From Bacteroidales bacterium H10 (GTDB lineage Bacteria > Bacteroidota > Bacteroidia > Bacteroidales > Muribaculaceae): a DNA stretch of 6,068 nucleotides. Shown here piece by piece: positions 5,844-6,068 of the stretch; within the stretch, counting starts at the first letter, position 1; every line of letters begins with the position of its first letter. Made by a program: the position numbers and the translations under genes. The notes under the pieces were generated by a model. That model made no database searches. It worked only from the letters and a program-made list of their open reading frames with translations, and had not been told where the DNA came from. The stretch is taken from positions 15,910-21,977 of the forward strand of contig DAAV01000055.1 in assembly GCA_001701295.1 (NCBI GenBank). The letters run 5' to 3'.

Positions 5844-6068
5844 ATGTTAGGAAATTTCATTTATTCAAATCCGACAAAGCTCTATTTCGGAGACGAGGCA
5901 CAGAAAAATCTTGTGGCCGCATTAAGCGGGTTCGGTAAAAAAGTCCTTCTTACATATGGAGGAGGTTCTATAAAATGTAACGGAATATATGACGATGTGA
6001 TGGCCGCTCTCCACGAGGCCGGAAAGGAAGTTGTGGAGCTTCCGGGAGTAATGCCAAATCCCACACTC
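5844..6068 (+). CDS. Iron-containing alcohol dehydrogenase, YqhD/butanol dehydrogenase type (N-terminus, partial)
   Basis: The first 75 codons, open at the right edge. The product starts MLGNFIYSNPTKLYFGDEAQ and continues with KKVLLTYGGGSIKCNGIYDD (residues 32-51) and ELPGVMPNPTL. The early 'PT.i.FG' segment and the dinucleotide-binding loop YGGGSIK, followed by 'ELPGV.PNP', are characteristic of group III metal-dependent alcohol dehydrogenases of the YqhD/BdhA subgroup. These reduce aldehydes to alcohols in the cytoplasm, usually with NADPH. The metal-binding residues lie beyond the window and cannot be checked. ATG 5844 is supported by the typical family start and an A/T-rich upstream region (TTAAGAAATATTT) without a Shine-Dalgarno site. 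It is divergent from the phosphate transporter, with a 265-bp intergenic region and its own predicted promoter. A fermentative redox-balancing or aldehyde-detoxifying role is inferred. Confidence 0.88.
   Translation, partial: MLGNFIYSNPTKLYFGDEAQKNLVAALSGFGKKVLLTYGGGSIKCNGIYDDVMAALHEAGKEVVELPGVMPNPTL

Overview
The window looks like chromosomal DNA from a Bacteroidales bacterium (phylum Bacteroidota). The evidence is a GLPGLI-family periplasmic protein, which is a Bacteroidota family, TAnnTTTG-type promoter elements in front of every gene cluster, and start codons with A/T-rich leaders rather than strong Shine-Dalgarno sites. A finer placement such as Muribaculaceae or Bacteroides would be a guess. 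There are six protein-coding genes, two of them cut by the window edges. I saw no tRNA, rRNA, insertion sequence or CRISPR array.

Left block (1-978, minus strand): a GLPGLI-family exported protein is followed, with an ATGA stop/start overlap, by the first 33 codons of another exported protein. That protein starts with a signal peptide and then a sequence like the start of a carboxypeptidase-regulatory-like domain. This fits the common Bacteroidota pairing of GLPGLI proteins with an outer-membrane barrel or TonB-dependent-receptor-like partner.

Divergent control region (979-1142): it holds a TAACTTTG promoter element reading left and a TAATTTTG element reading right. Between them are four 11-bp direct repeats (1040-1083), each carrying ATTA in the same register. 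Tandem repeats at 11-bp spacing are the classic operator form for OmpR/PhoB-type response regulators, and one is encoded immediately to the right. The right-hand promoter lies so close to the kinase start codon that its mRNA may be leaderless.

Two-component operon (1143-3331, plus strand): a membrane histidine kinase with a large unrecognised periplasmic domain and no HAMP domain, then an OmpR-family response regulator joined by another ATGA overlap. The layout suggests that the pair controls the divergent GLPGLI/outer-membrane operon and probably itself.

Right block: a PiT-family phosphate transporter with a C-terminal PhoU-like helical domain (3281-5578, minus strand) converges on the response regulator, and the two coding regions overlap tail to tail by 51 bp. 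After a 265-bp divergent intergenic region comes the start of a YqhD/butanol-dehydrogenase-like iron-dependent alcohol dehydrogenase (from 5844). Its predicted leader contains a hairpin followed by a T-run. No wholly new system is evident. The best candidates for follow-up are the 11-bp repeat operator with its local two-component/envelope module, and the antisense gene overlap.
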